Assembly (NCBI GenBank): GCA_028873595.1
Contig: JAPPOV010000036.1
Coordinates: 29,759-93,758 of the forward strand
Direction of reading: 5' to 3'
Length of the DNA stretch: 64,000 nt
Source of the DNA: Gemmatimonadota bacterium
Lineage (GTDB): Bacteria; Gemmatimonadota; Gemmatimonadetes; Longimicrobiales; Gaopeijiaceae
The translations under genes were made by a program, and so were the position numbers. Under the pieces are notes generated by a model. It was not told the origin of the DNA. It saw nothing but the letters and a program-made list of their open reading frames with translations, and did no database searches. This document shows positions 8,675 through 18,520 of the stretch, in pieces. Position 1 is the stretch's first letter. Every line of letters begins with the position of its first letter.

Positions 8675-10108
8675 TCAGCGGCGAACCCCTTCGAGCACCT
8701 TGATTCGCGTTCCGGCGCTGATCACCTCTCCGGGCGCAACCCGGTTCAAACGAGCCAACTCCTCGACTTCGACAGGCTGCGGGTTGTTCTGGACGTAGCG
8801 GCTTAGCGACGTTGCCTGCGAGAGGGTGGCGATCCGCATGCGCATCGGCTGCACGCTCAGGACGGCAGGATCCGAAACCTCCGAAAAACTGGAGATCGTA
8901 TTGGCGATGGACGTGCGGCGAGCACTCCAGTCCGCGTCCGCCGAGTATCCGAGCATCCGGTAGGTGTTCCCGGCGTGGGAGATTAAGGCCACCTCGCCCG
9001 CCATCGAACTGCTCTCGGCCCGAGCTCGGAACGTGGCCCGGGCTGTCTTTATCCCGTTGCCTTCGGACTCGGTCAGTGGTCCGCCGGACACCCCCTCCTG
9101 AGCCAGGAACTCCCGCACACCAGCCGACGGAGTCGCCACGTCCGATGCCAGCGTGAGGACGACGATCGCGTCCTGCTGGGACGAGACCGCACCAACCTGG
9201 TCGCGCTGATTCACGGTCGTCCACCCGTCGGGAAAGGTCACCTCGAGGGCCAACTCGGGATGCAGAAAGCGCTGCCCTTCGAAGTATCCGTCTCGGGGGT
9301 TCTCTCCGAAGACCATACCATGAAGAAACTCCAGGTAGCGATCCCGCTCGATCAGCCCGTCACGCGGCGCACCCGTGCGAGCGATTTCCGCACGCAGGTC
9401 CGCGCTCCGCGTCTCCGGATAGGGGTGGGTCATCTGCCACTCCGGAAGTCGACCCTGCCCGCTTCCACCTCCGGCCGTCGCAAGCATGTCGAACACGCCG
9501 ATCATCGCGTCCGCATCGTAATCGAGACGTGAGATATACCGAAGTCCGAGGCGATCGGACTGGGACTCGTCGTCCCGAGAATATGAGAGGTTCATGAGCT
9601 GCAGGCCCGTGGCCGCCAGCCCGCTGTACTCACGAAATGTCTCGGATATGGCCATACCTGCGACGAGGCCGATCTGCTGGAGCTGTTGCCGACTCATCTG
9701 CCTCGCGCCGTGACGCGCAGTCACGTGGCCGACTTCGTGGCCGAGGACGCCGGCGAGTTCCGCCTCCGAGTCGAAGTATGCCAGGATGCCCCTGGTGACA
9801 TAGATGTATCCGCCCGGGAGGGCGAACGCGTTCACGAGCGGATCGTCGATCACCTTGAACGACCAGGGGAGGTCGGGTCGCTCCGACACTGCCGCAAGAC
9901 GCGACCCGAGGTCGGAGACGTACTCCTGAAGAGCCGGGTCGTCCACCAGGCCGAACTGCGCGGTGATGGCCGGATCCGATTCCCGCCCGAGGGCGATCTC
10001 CTGCTGTTCGCTCACCAACATCAGCTCCCGGCGGCCTGTAGCGGGATTTACGGCGCACGACGCCGCAAGTAGGAGCAGCCCCAATGCACCGAACGTCCGA
10101 ACACTCAT
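8675..10108 (-). CDS. M48 family metalloprotease lipoprotein (BepA/YfgC-like) with C-terminal LysM-like tail
   Basis: 477 residues from the ATG at 10108 (AGGAG upstream). The lipobox LLAASC (Cys18) predicts an outer-membrane or periplasmic lipoprotein. The zinc-protease motif HEVGH (124-128) lies in GVLGHEVGHVTARHGA, and NAFALPGGYIYVTRG is the M48 signature ahead of it. The last ~45 residues (LSRYVQNNPQPVEV, then LNRVAPGEVISAGTRIKVL) look like a LysM-like module seen in predicted Zn-dependent proteases of this group. Relatives act on misfolded outer-membrane proteins; the role here is inferred. It may be transcribed with clpB, suggesting a shared protein-quality-control context. Confidence 0.9.
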   Translation of the reverse strand: MSVRTFGALGLLLLAASCAVNPATGRRELMLVSEQQEIALGRESDPAITAQFGLVDDPALQEYVSDLGSRLAAVSERPDLPWSFKVIDDPLVNAFALPGGYIYVTRGILAYFDSEAELAGVLGHEVGHVTARHGARQMSRQQLQQIGLVAGMAISETFREYSGLAATGLQLMNLSYSRDDESQSDRLGLRYISRLDYDADAMIGVFDMLATAGGGSGQGRLPEWQMTHPYPETRSADLRAEIARTGAPRDGLIERDRYLEFLHGMVFGENPRDGYFEGQRFLHPELALEVTFPDGWTTVNQRDQVGAVSSQQDAIVVLTLASDVATPSAGVREFLAQEGVSGGPLTESEGNGIKTARATFRARAESSSMAGEVALISHAGNTYRMLGYSADADWSARRTSIANTISSFSEVSDPAVLSVQPMRMRIATLSQATSLSRYVQNNPQPVEVEELARLNRVAPGEVISAGTRIKVLEGVRR

Positions 10109-10233
10109 CGAGGTCTGCTCCTCTTGGTCAGCGGCGCAAGAACGCCGAACTTCATCGTGGTTCTCCGGACCCCGCTGAGCCCCGGCGGAGTATGCTCCAC
10201 ATACACGGATCTCGACCGATCTGCTCCACCGCC

Positions 10234-10548
10234 ATGCCGACACGAAGCTACCACATCGCCACCGTCATCCTGGCCCTGACACTCGTCGCGTGCAGCGTCG
10301 AGGCGGAGCCGGTTACGATTGATCGGGACACCTTTGTACACACGTATGCAAACTTGCGGATCGCTGCGGTCGAAACCGACAGCGGGAGAATCGCTTTTGC
10401 CGTGCGAGACTCGATCCTGGAGGCCTTCGAGGTGACCGAAGAGGACCTCACGCGCTTTGCCGAGATTCACGCCGACAACCTCGAATTCATGCGCGATGTC
10501 TGGAACGACGTCGAACTCCTCATGGACCGGGGCGAGTCGGTCAACTGA
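10234..10548 (+). CDS. Small predicted lipoprotein, function unknown
   Basis: 104 residues. MPTRSYHIATVILALTLVAC places a good lipobox (LVAC) with Cys20 as the mature N-terminus. The mature part is acidic and helical (DSILEAFEVTEEDLTRF, then LEFMRDVWNDVELLMDR). It resembles in shape, but I cannot confirm, the small DUF4296-like lipoproteins. It is divergent from the M48 protease gene by 125 nt and precedes a 7 bp stem-loop. No function is proposed. Confidence 0.65.
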   Translation: MPTRSYHIATVILALTLVACSVEAEPVTIDRDTFVHTYANLRIAAVETDSGRIAFAVRDSILEAFEVTEEDLTRFAEIHADNLEFMRDVWNDVELLMDRGESVN

Positions 10549-10554
10549 CGCTCA

Positions 10555-10572
10555 CCTGCCCAACCGGGCAGG
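10555..10572 (+). terminator. Stem-loop after the small lipoprotein gene
   Basis: CCTGCCC (10555-10561), loop AACC, GGGCAGG (10566-10572) forms a perfect 7 bp GC stem starting 7 nt after the stop codon. No T-tract follows, so termination strength is uncertain. Confidence 0.45.
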
Positions 10573-10688
10573 CGTCGATCTTCACTCCGATCATCATCGG
10601 CTCAGGGTCGCGTCTCCGCTCCGACCCACTCGAGTCTTCCTCGCTTATCTCAAGCCGGTACTCCGTGCCGTCTGAGCCGCGGTCGAGG

Positions 10689-10705
10689 TGGGTGTGCCAC
10701 ACCCA
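10689..10705. promoter_or_regulatory. 17 nt dyad upstream of the Rid gene
   Basis: TGGGTGTGCCACACCCA is a perfect 8+1+8 dyad in the 246 nt intergenic region 10549-10794, about 90 nt before the Rid ATG. It has the size and symmetry of an operator for a dimeric repressor. I do not recognise the regulator. The rest of this intergenic stretch shows only the stem-loop at 10555. Confidence 0.35.
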
Positions 10706-10794
10706 TCGTGACGAGAACGAAGAAAAGCACGCTGGAACCCGGCGTGCGCTTCGTGATATCGTCCGTAGATCAAACCAGACAACGAGGATAGCAC

Positions 10795-11193
10795 ATGTCA
10801 TTTCACCGTGTGTTCAGCGGTGCTCGATGGGAGACCGACGTGGGATACTGCCGCGCCCTGAAAGCGGACGACCGGATCTTTCTCACGGGTACGGCACCGA
10901 TCAACCCGGACGGAACGGTCCACGCGCCCGGGGACGGTTACGCGCAGGCGATGCGCTGTTTCGAGATCATGCAGACTGCGCTTCATGAGCTCGGATCGGA
11001 CTTCGAGCACGTGACTCGAACGCGCATGTTCGTCACCGACATCTCTCGCTGGAAAGAATTCGGGGACGCGCATGCAGAGATCTTCGCAGATCACCCCCCA
11101 ACGACGACGATGGTCGAGGTCCGAGCGCTGATCCATCCAGACATGCTCATCGAGATCGAAGCTGACGCGATCACACCAACCCCGAGCCCCTGA
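10795..11193 (+). CDS. Rid family (YjgF/YER057c/UK114) protein
   Basis: 132 residues with a GAGGATAG ribosome site before the ATG. The ADDRIFLTGTAPINPDG and HVTRTRMFVTDI segments and the C-terminal LIHPDMLIEIEADAI fit the Rid fold, a trimeric chorismate-mutase-like fold that hydrolyses reactive enamine/imine intermediates. The fold has several subfamilies and the archetypal RidA activity cannot be assigned from this sequence alone. Single plus-strand gene, convergent with guaA. Confidence 0.85.
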   Translation: MSFHRVFSGARWETDVGYCRALKADDRIFLTGTAPINPDGTVHAPGDGYAQAMRCFEIMQTALHELGSDFEHVTRTRMFVTDISRWKEFGDAHAEIFADHPPTTTMVEVRALIHPDMLIEIEADAITPTPSP

Positions 11194-11204
11194 GCGGAAG
11201 CCCT

Positions 11205-11223
11205 CACATCGCGCACAGATGTG
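11205..11223. terminator. Stem-loop between convergent Rid gene and guaA
   Basis: CACATC (11205-11210) and GATGTG (11218-11223) form a 6 bp stem with a 7 nt loop in the 79 nt between the two convergent stop codons. It lacks a T-run, so it is a weak terminator candidate. Confidence 0.35.
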
Positions 11224-11272
11224 TCAGGCTCAATCCGGGCGACGGACCCGAACCATCAACGCAACCTGAGAT

Positions 11273-12826
11273 CTACTCCCACTCGATCGTTGCAGGCGGC
11301 TTCGAGCTTACATCGTATGTCACCCTGTTCACGCCCTTCACCTCGTTGATGATCCGCGTGGAGATCCGGCTGAGCACGTCGTGGGGGAACGGGAACCAAT
11401 CCGCAGTCATCCCGTCACGTGATGTGACGGCACGCAGGGCAAGTACGTTCTCGTATGTACGGGCATCCCCCATGACGCCGACCGACTGAACCGGGAGCAG
11501 AACAGCGAACGCTTGCCAAATCGAGTCGTAGAGCTCCGCAGCCCGGATCTCCTCAAGGTAAATCGCATCTGCTTCGCGCAGAATTTCGAGGCGCTCCGGG
11601 GTGATGTCGCCGAGGATTCGAATGGCGAGACCAGGTCCTGGAAACGGATGGCGACCCACGAAATGGTGCGGCAGACCGAGTTCACGGCCGACGGCCCGGA
11701 CTTCGTCCTTGAAGAGCTCGCGAAGCGGCTCTACAAGTTCGAACGGAACATCCTCGGGAAGCCCTCCGACATTGTGATGTGACTTGATCGTCACTGAGGG
11801 GCCGCCTGCCGACACGGACTCGATGACGTCTGGGTAGAGCGTCCCCTGCACCAGGAACGTCGCTCCGGTGCCTTCGCGCCGGGCGGTCTCGTCGAAGACC
11901 TCGATGAACCGCTTTCCGATCGCCTTGCGTTTGGCTTCCGGGTCGACCACACCGTCGAGATCGCCGAGGAAGAGATTCGCCGCATCTTCGACCACGAGAT
12001 TCATGTCGTAGTGCGACCGGAACATGGTTTCGACCTGCTGGCGCTCGTCTTTTCGAAGAAGTCCGTGGTCGACGAAGATGCATGTCAGACGATCTCCGAT
12101 CGCCCGATGGACCAGAAGCGCTGCGACGGACGAGTCCACACCCCCCGAGAGACCGCAGACCGCGGTGCCCTCGCCGATTTGGGCCCGGATCTTTTCAATC
12201 GTGTCCTCTACAAACGCCCCGGGCGTCCACGTCGGCGCCACGCCGGCCACCTCGAACAGGAAGTTCGAAATGATGTCGTCGCCACGCGTCGTGTGCGCGA
12301 CCTCGGGGTGGAACTGGACGCCCCAGATTCGCCGACCATCCACGGCCCGGAACGCCGCAGTCGGCAACGTCTCCGTGGAGGCGACCCGCTCGTAGCCCTC
12401 CGGGGGATCATCGACGTGGTCCCCGTGCGAACACCAGACAGTCGTACCACTACCGGGATCGAAACCGGCGAACAGTCCACCTGACGCCTGAACCGTCAGC
12501 TCGGCGCGGCCGTACTCGCGGTGACCATGAGCGACGTCCGCCCCTTCCATCTGGGCGATAAGCTGCATTCCATAGCAGATCCCCAGAATCGGCAGACCCG
12601 ACTGAAGGAGCGCCGGATCGGTCCTGGGCACGTCCTCGTCGTACACCGAATTCGGACCGCCAGAGAGAATCACCGCCGCGGGATTCCACTCCCGAATCCA
12701 CTCGAGTGATCGTGTAGGCGGATGGATCTCGCAGTAGACGCTCTCTTCACGAATGCGTCGAGCGATCAGCTGCGTGAACTGTGAGCCGAAATCGAGAATC
12801 AGAACGCGATCGTGTTCGTGACTCAT
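11273..12826 (-). CDS. guaA: GMP synthase (glutamine-hydrolysing)
   Basis: 517 residues with both domains. The class I glutamine amidotransferase domain has the nucleophile in LGICYGMQ and the His-x-Glu motif in GVQFHPEV. The ATP pyrophosphatase domain carries SGGVDSS, and the C-terminal dimerisation domain ends with PPATIEWE. It converts XMP to GMP. Its ATG overlaps the lysA stop (ATGA), so it is the last gene of a run from hisS. A 79 nt gap with a stem-loop follows. Confidence 0.98.
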   Translation of the reverse strand: MSHEHDRVLILDFGSQFTQLIARRIREESVYCEIHPPTRSLEWIREWNPAAVILSGGPNSVYDEDVPRTDPALLQSGLPILGICYGMQLIAQMEGADVAHGHREYGRAELTVQASGGLFAGFDPGSGTTVWCSHGDHVDDPPEGYERVASTETLPTAAFRAVDGRRIWGVQFHPEVAHTTRGDDIISNFLFEVAGVAPTWTPGAFVEDTIEKIRAQIGEGTAVCGLSGGVDSSVAALLVHRAIGDRLTCIFVDHGLLRKDERQQVETMFRSHYDMNLVVEDAANLFLGDLDGVVDPEAKRKAIGKRFIEVFDETARREGTGATFLVQGTLYPDVIESVSAGGPSVTIKSHHNVGGLPEDVPFELVEPLRELFKDEVRAVGRELGLPHHFVGRHPFPGPGLAIRILGDITPERLEILREADAIYLEEIRAAELYDSIWQAFAVLLPVQSVGVMGDARTYENVLALRAVTSRDGMTADWFPFPHDVLSRISTRIINEVKGVNRVTYDVSSKPPATIEWE

Positions 12827-14085
12827 GCTTCCCCGCGGATAAGGTCCTGGTAGGTCTCTCGACGCCGGCCAACCCGAACGTCGGAGCCGTCGACCAGCAC
12901 CTCCGCCGGGCGCAGACGCCCATTATAGTTCGAAGCCATCGAGAAGCCGTACGCCCCGGAGGTGCGTACGGCGAGTAACTCACCCTCGCGGGGCTCGGGC
13001 AGCGGGCGATTCAGGGCGAGAAAGTCGCCCGTCTCACAGATCGGACCCACGACATCGACGGTCACATTCCCACGTTCGCCGATCGCTCCGGCGGGCTCGA
13101 TGGCATGATAGCCGCCGTAGTGACTCGGTCGAATGAGCTCACTCATTCCCCCGTCCACGATCACGAACGTCTTCGGGCCCCCGTCTTTTACGTACTGAAC
13201 TCGGGTCAGGAAGACGCCGGCTTCCCCGACGAGCGAGCGGCCGGGCTCGAGGACGAGTCGAAGCCCGGCATCCATGACCCGCGGTACGACCTCCGCCGCC
13301 AGGCGGCAGAGATCGAGAGCAGGTCCGTGACCGTAGCTGATCCCGAAACCACCCCCGATGTCGAGGTATTCGAGCGGGATGCCTTCCTGGCGCAGCTCGG
13401 TAACGACTCCAAGGACACGATCGAGGGCCCGAACGTAAGGGCCCGTGTCGACGATCTGCGAGCCGATGTGTACGTCGATGCCGATGGGATCGAGCGAGTC
13501 CCGCTCGAGAGCCCAGCGATACAGCGCTCGAGTCTCTTCCCAGGGTACACCGAACTTCGTCTCCGAATGCCCGGTCGCCGTGAATTCATGGGGCGTGGCT
13601 GCGGCCACGTCAGGATTCACTCGGATTCCGAACCGAGCTCGCATACCCTTACCCGCAGCCACCCGCTCGATGCGAGCGAGCTCGGACCGGCTCTCGACGT
13701 TGAACGCGTAGATACCCTCGTCCAGAGCGTAGGCGATCTCCTCCTCCGACTTGCCGACACCGGCAAAAACGATGTCTGATGGGTCGATCCCGGCAGAACG
13801 GGCCCGAAACAGCTCCCCACCACTTGTGATGTCGGCGCCGCAGCCGAGCGATTCGAGCTCGCGGAGGAGCGACAGATTCCCGTTGGCCTTCACGGAATAC
13901 GCCAGCAGCGGGTCGGCACCCTGGAACGCCTCCCGAAAGGCGGCAACCCGACGGCGAATCCATGCCAGGTCATAGACGTACAGGGGCGTCCCGAACGTGT
14001 CGGCGAGGTCCTCGAGGGGCACCTCGCCGCACACCACACGCCCATCGACGCGGGGAAAAGGCTGGGTCAGTACGCCCTGGCCCAA
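12823..14085 (-). CDS. lysA: Diaminopimelate decarboxylase
   Basis: 420 residues. The PLP lysine is in [17 protein letters not shown], the phosphate-binding glycine loop [22 protein letters not shown] and the C-terminal [10 protein letters not shown] (substrate-binding) follow as in PLP group IV decarboxylases. It makes lysine from meso-diaminopimelate. The best start is TTG at 14085, just after GGAGGT, overlapping the end of proS by 19 nt. The stop overlaps the guaA ATG. Confidence 0.95.
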   Translation of the reverse strand: MGQGVLTQPFPRVDGRVVCGEVPLEDLADTFGTPLYVYDLAWIRRRVAAFREAFQGADPLLAYSVKANGNLSLLRELESLGCGADITSGGELFRARSAGIDPSDIVFAGVGKSEEEIAYALDEGIYAFNVESRSELARIERVAAGKGMRARFGIRVNPDVAAATPHEFTATGHSETKFGVPWEETRALYRWALERDSLDPIGIDVHIGSQIVDTGPYVRALDRVLGVVTELRQEGIPLEYLDIGGGFGISYGHGPALDLCRLAAEVVPRVMDAGLRLVLEPGRSLVGEAGVFLTRVQYVKDGGPKTFVIVDGGMSELIRPSHYGGYHAIEPAGAIGERGNVTVDVVGPICETGDFLALNRPLPEPREGELLAVRTSGAYGFSMASNYNGRLRPAEVLVDGSDVRVGRRRETYQDLIRGEA

Positions 14086-15527
14086 GCCACCTCCGTCACC
14101 GAGTCACCTGAGCCGGACACACACTTGCTCGGCGTCTCCGCAGAGCGGAACTCGTCACCCGGCAGGCACCGGATCGTAGCCTTGGTGCGCTCCTTTACAG
14201 CGTCTTCTACTGCGGGCTCACCATTCCATCCGGTGAAGACGAAACCTGCTCCGCCATCGAGCGCTTCCTCGAGCTCCTCGAGGCTCTTCACCCCGCGCAC
14301 CGTGTTCTCTTCCCGGCGCGCCTTCGCGGCGTCCCGCAGTTCGGACTGGAACGCCTCGAGGAGGTCTGGCATTTCGGCGACAGCCTGAGCTTCCGGGAGA
14401 AACGACTTCCGCTTCGCACCGTCGGGGACCACACGACGTGCAAGCGCGACAGAACCCTTCTCGAGATCCTTCGGCCCGATCTCCAGGCGGAACGGGACGC
14501 CCTTTCGCTCCCACTCGTAGTACTTCGCACCGGGGGAGAGGTTGTCCCGAGCATCGATCTTCACCCGCACACCAGCGGCTTTCAGGCGGCCCGCGACCTC
14601 ATCGACCTTCTCGAGAACCGCGCTCGGATCGTCACCTTTGAGGATCGGGACAATCACGACCTGGATCGGAGCGAGTCGCGGCGGCACGATCAGCCCGCTG
14701 TCGTCACCGTGCGTCATCACGAGGCCACCGATCAGACGGGTCGAGACACCCCACGAAGTGTTCCAGGCGTACTCTTCCTGGCCAGCTTCCGATTGGAATT
14801 TCAAGTCGAACTGCTTCGCGAAGTTCTGCCCCAGGAAGTGAGATGTGCCCGCCTGAAGCGCCTTGTTGTCCTGCATCAGCGCTTCACAGGAATAGCTGCG
14901 CACGGCACCGGCGAACTTCTCCGACTCCGATTTGAGACCCGTAATGGGCGGCATACCGATCCAGTCCTCCATGAACGTCCGGTACAGGCCCAGGATCATC
15001 AGGGTCTCTTCTTCGGCCTCTTGTGCCGTCGCATGCGCGGTATGCCCTTCCTGCCAGAGAAATTCGGCGGTGCGCAGGAAGAGACGCGTGCGCATTTCCC
15101 ATCGCATGACGTTGGCCCACTGGTTCATGAGGATCGGGAGGTCCCGATAGCTCTGTACCCATTTGGCGTACATCGAATAGATGATCGTTTCCGACGTCGG
15201 TCGGATGACGTACGGCTCCTCGAGTTCTTTTCCCCCGGCCTGTGTGACGACAGCCAGTTCGGGAGCAAAGCCCTCGACATGCTCCTTCTCCTTCTCGATG
15301 AACGACATGGGGATCAGAAGAGGGAAGTACGCGTTCTCGTGCCCCGTTTCCTTGAACATGTCGTCCAGGGCTCGCTGCATGTTCTCCCAGATCCCGTACC
15401 CCCACGGCCGGATCACCATGCTGCCGCGCACCGGTGAGTAGTCGGCCAGCTCGGCGCGCTGCACCACCTCGTTGTACCAGGTCGCGAAGTCTTCACTGCG
15501 CGGTGTCAGCTTCTTGTCGTCAGCCAT
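14067..15527 (-). CDS. proS: Prolyl-tRNA synthetase, archaeal/eukaryotic type
   Basis: 486 residues. The class II motifs are visible (RPTSETIIYSMYAKWVQSYRD, FLRTAEFLWQEGHTAHAT, GVSTRLIGGLVMTHGDDSG). There is no bacterial editing INS domain, and the C-terminal zinc-like domain ends in the terminal tyrosine (WARAY) typical of the short archaeal-type enzyme. The ATG at 15527 starts MADDKKLTPRSEDF, the usual N-terminus. It overlaps the preceding membrane-protein gene by 8 nt and lysA by 19 nt. Confidence 0.96.
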   Translation of the reverse strand: MADDKKLTPRSEDFATWYNEVVQRAELADYSPVRGSMVIRPWGYGIWENMQRALDDMFKETGHENAYFPLLIPMSFIEKEKEHVEGFAPELAVVTQAGGKELEEPYVIRPTSETIIYSMYAKWVQSYRDLPILMNQWANVMRWEMRTRLFLRTAEFLWQEGHTAHATAQEAEEETLMILGLYRTFMEDWIGMPPITGLKSESEKFAGAVRSYSCEALMQDNKALQAGTSHFLGQNFAKQFDLKFQSEAGQEEYAWNTSWGVSTRLIGGLVMTHGDDSGLIVPPRLAPIQVVIVPILKGDDPSAVLEKVDEVAGRLKAAGVRVKIDARDNLSPGAKYYEWERKGVPFRLEIGPKDLEKGSVALARRVVPDGAKRKSFLPEAQAVAEMPDLLEAFQSELRDAAKARREENTVRGVKSLEELEEALDGGAGFVFTGWNGEPAVEDAVKERTKATIRCLPGDEFRSAETPSKCVSGSGDSVTEVAWARAY

Positions 15528-15876
15528 CGTTGGAAATCCAGTTCTTCGCTCGGGTTTTCTCCGCCCGCTCGTTCTTTCGAATTTGGATGATCGCGGCTCC
15601 ACCCGGGATCACGAAGAGGAGCATCGACGCCACGATCCACGTCTGTCGCACACTCCATCCCACAGTCGCGCCCATCACCCAGGCGACCAGTGCACCCCCA
15701 GCCATCGCCATCAGAGCGCCGGCGCCCCAGACCACCCACTCCAGAACGTTGAGACGCCGGATCGCGCGCTGTGTCACCTCCCGCGCCTGCTCCGCGGCTT
15801 CTCGTTCCGCTCGGTCCACCTTGGCGTTTCGCTTCTTGTGAGGCTTCGTTCGCCCCTGCGTCCTGCGGCGATTCAT
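15520..15876 (-). CDS. Small two-helix membrane protein, function unknown
   Basis: 118 residues. A very basic N-terminus (MNRRRTQGRTKPHKKRNAK) and a charged helix lead to two hydrophobic segments, WVVWGAGALMAMAGGALVAW and WIVASMLLFVIPGGAAIIQI, with a basic tail. It is coupled on both sides: its ATG overlaps the hisS stop (ATGA) and its 3' end overlaps proS by 8 nt. Codon choice looks like its neighbours. I do not recognise a family; its sandwiching between two tRNA synthetases is operon packing rather than evidence of function. Confidence 0.7.
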   Translation of the reverse strand: MNRRRTQGRTKPHKKRNAKVDRAEREAAEQAREVTQRAIRRLNVLEWVVWGAGALMAMAGGALVAWVMGATVGWSVRQTWIVASMLLFVIPGGAAIIQIRKNERAEKTRAKNWISNDG

Positions 15877-17156
15877 CCGACGTCCCCGATCGGGATCTCC
15901 TGCTGCTCGCCAGACGTCATGTCGCGCTCGACCACCACCCCTCTCTGTAGCTCGTCGGGCCCCACGATCAACACGGCCTTCGCGCCTTCGCGTGCCGCCA
16001 CCTTCAGCTGCTTCCCCACACCCTGGATCCTCAGGGCGTACGCCACCACATGCCCCCGATCCCTAAGGTCGTGCGCGAGTCGAAGCGCTGCAGCCCGCTC
16101 ATCTTCCGAGACCGACACGATGAAATAGTCCAGGCTCCTCTCATATGCAGGGATGAGGCCGCGGTCAGCGAGAAGCTCGCCCAGCACTACGTCACCCAAG
16201 CCGAATCCGACGGCCGGAAGCGGTTCACCTCCAACGCGTTCAAGCAGACGGTCGTAGCGGCCACCTCCACAAATCGCCCGCAACTCGCCCTTACGATCGA
16301 ACAGTTCGAAGACGATACCCGTGTAGTACGCGAGGCCGCGAACGATGCGCAAATCGAGCTGGACGAAGTCACCCAGGCCCATCGCCTCGAGCACCGCGAC
16401 ATACTCGCGCAACCGCTGCAGCTCTGGCGCGACCGCTTCGTCTTGGCCGAAGATCTCCGCGACGTCATCCAGATCGGATGCGTCGAGCATCCGCCGCAGC
16501 GCTCCGATCTGAAGGTCGTCGAGTCCCACATCGTCGGCGAAGAGTCGGTCCGCCTTGTCCTCCGGAAGACGGTCGATCTTGTCGATCACGGCGAACGCCA
16601 CCCCGAGGCGGTCGTCATCGACACCGATCACTCCGAGGAGTGCCGTGAGGAGTCGACGATCCGACACGCGGGCCGCAAAGTCGTCCGCCGTGAGTCCGAG
16701 TTCTCGCAGACCGTCGATGGCGATCGCGGCCACCTCGGCGTCCGCAGCGACACCCGCCTCTCCCACGATATCCACATTCCACTGGAAGTGCTCGCGGAGA
16801 CGCCCGCGCTGCGCACGCTCGTACCGAAAGAGCTGAGGCATCGAAAACCAGCGGATTGGTTTGCTGAGTCCGCGGCTGCGCTCAGCAAGGATCCGGGCGA
16901 GAGATGGAGTCATTTCGGGTCGCAGTGCGACCGCTCGATCTCCCTTGTCCACGAAGTTGTAGAGCTGTCCGACGATCTCTTCTCCACTCTTCTCCACGTA
17001 GAGGCCAAGAGATTCGAGAGGCGGTCCGTCATACTCCTCGAAGCCGTACCGACGTGCGACGCGACGCCACGCACGCTGAATGTGTGCGCGTCGAGCAAAC
17101 TCCTCGGGCGGGAAGTCCCGGAAACCCGGGAGTCTGGCGAATTCCTGAGAGGCCAC
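15873..17156 (-). CDS. hisS: Histidyl-tRNA synthetase
   Basis: 427 residues. Motif 1 region PPEEFARRAHIQ, motif 2 FRYERAQRGRLREHFQWNVD, histidine loop LDLRIVRGLAYYTGIVFE and the CGGGRYDRLL/FGLGDVVL motif 3 region identify it, followed by an anticodon-binding domain from about 320. The GRLREHFQWNVDIVG motif 2 resembles the HisRS group nearer to organellar/archaeal enzymes than the E. coli type. The start is GTG at 17156. It lies 38 nt downstream of folC. Confidence 0.95.
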   Translation of the reverse strand: MASQEFARLPGFRDFPPEEFARRAHIQRAWRRVARRYGFEEYDGPPLESLGLYVEKSGEEIVGQLYNFVDKGDRAVALRPEMTPSLARILAERSRGLSKPIRWFSMPQLFRYERAQRGRLREHFQWNVDIVGEAGVAADAEVAAIAIDGLRELGLTADDFAARVSDRRLLTALLGVIGVDDDRLGVAFAVIDKIDRLPEDKADRLFADDVGLDDLQIGALRRMLDASDLDDVAEIFGQDEAVAPELQRLREYVAVLEAMGLGDFVQLDLRIVRGLAYYTGIVFELFDRKGELRAICGGGRYDRLLERVGGEPLPAVGFGLGDVVLGELLADRGLIPAYERSLDYFIVSVSEDERAAALRLAHDLRDRGHVVAYALRIQGVGKQLKVAAREGAKAVLIVGPDELQRGVVVERDMTSGEQQEIPIGDVG

Positions 17157-17194
17157 GGACGGTCGAACTTCGGGGGTTGGACCGGAGGGGTCCG

Positions 17195-18520
17195 TCAGAG
17201 CCGAAATCTACCCTGACCCGCCAGAGTATCCAGACCCAGCAGTGTCATCGCCGGCCCTACCGAGTGTGCGGATCCGGTCACCACCACTGTCCCCTCACCC
17301 GCACGACGACGCGCTCTCTCGAGCGCCTCCCGGAACTCGGGCACCACCCGTACGAGGGTGATCGAGTCCACCAGGTCCGCAGCTGCCACCGGATCCCATT
17401 GTCGATCCGCGGGTGCGGTAGGGGGTCTCGTCAGATACGCGGCGTCCGTCCGCGACAGCAAAGGGGGCAGCATCGAGCGCCAATCCTTGTCACCAAGGAC
17501 GCCCACCAAAGCCACGAGCGGACGCGGCAACTCGAGCCGGTCGATGGTGTCCACCAGCGACATGACCCCCGCGGTGTTGTGCGCCACGTCGAACAGGAAC
17601 GTACAGCCGTCGATCACCCGGATCTCGTCTCGACCCGGGTGCACGACGGAGGCGATTCCATCGATGAGGTCGGTGCGAGAGGGTCGCCACGACTCCCCCA
17701 TTCGCGCGAGTACACCAACAGAAAGAGCCGCATTGATCGCCTGGTGGTGACCGACCAGTGGCGTCGACAGCGAGAGATCTCCCCAGCATGCTGTAGACAC
17801 GGCCAGGCGGGTCCCGTCCCGCGTCACGGTGACGTTACGGATCGACTCTTCGTCGACATGCGTGTACGGTGCGCCCACCGAGATGGCCCGATCATGGAGC
17901 ACCTTCCTAATCGACGGTCGTGCTTCTGCCGTCACGAACGGGACGCCGGCCTTGACGATGCCCGCCTTCTCGCTAGCGATCGCCTCGAGCGTGTCACCCA
18001 GGTAGTCGGCGTGGTCCATGGCGACATTCGTGATCGCGGTCACCTCGGGCCGGATCACGTTCGTCGAGTCGAGACGCCCTCCCAGCCCCACTTCCATGAC
18101 CGCGATTTCGATATTCTCCCTCGCAAACGCGAGCATCGCGAGGACGGTGACCGCCTCGAAAAACGACAGCCCGTTGTCCGAGATCGGCCCCGAGGCCTCA
18201 TCCGCGTATGCTATGAGACGACCTTCGTCGATCGGTACGCCGTCGACGAGCATGCGCTCACGGATCGAGCAAAGGTGGGGCGAGGTGTACGCGCCGGTGC
18301 GCTTCCCTGCCTTCTGCATCACGGCACCAAGGGTCGAGGTAACCGACCCCTTCCCATTGGTGCCTCCGACGTGGAGCGTCGCATATGCACGGTGCGGATC
18401 GCCAAGCGCGGCCAGTGCCCCCTCTGTCCGCTCGAGGCCCCATTGCACCCCGGTCGCGAGAACCGGGAAGAGCCGGCCCGCGAGCGGATCGGCAAAGAAC
18501 CCGTCCGTCAGTCGCTCCAT
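17195..18520 (-). CDS. folC: Folylpolyglutamate synthase / dihydrofolate synthase
   Basis: 441 residues of the Mur-ligase superfamily. The ATP loop is HVGGTNGKGSV, followed by GAYTSPHL (folate loop), EVGLGGRLDSTNV, AMDHADYLGDT and the C-terminal FDVAHNTAGV motif. It adds glutamate to dihydropteroate or folates. The ATG at 18520 overlaps the 3' end of accD by 13 nt, the frequent accD-folC arrangement. Confidence 0.95.
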   Translation of the reverse strand: MERLTDGFFADPLAGRLFPVLATGVQWGLERTEGALAALGDPHRAYATLHVGGTNGKGSVTSTLGAVMQKAGKRTGAYTSPHLCSIRERMLVDGVPIDEGRLIAYADEASGPISDNGLSFFEAVTVLAMLAFARENIEIAVMEVGLGGRLDSTNVIRPEVTAITNVAMDHADYLGDTLEAIASEKAGIVKAGVPFVTAEARPSIRKVLHDRAISVGAPYTHVDEESIRNVTVTRDGTRLAVSTACWGDLSLSTPLVGHHQAINAALSVGVLARMGESWRPSRTDLIDGIASVVHPGRDEIRVIDGCTFLFDVAHNTAGVMSLVDTIDRLELPRPLVALVGVLGDKDWRSMLPPLLSRTDAAYLTRPPTAPADRQWDPVAAADLVDSITLVRVVPEFREALERARRRAGEGTVVVTGSAHSVGPAMTLLGLDTLAGQGRFRL

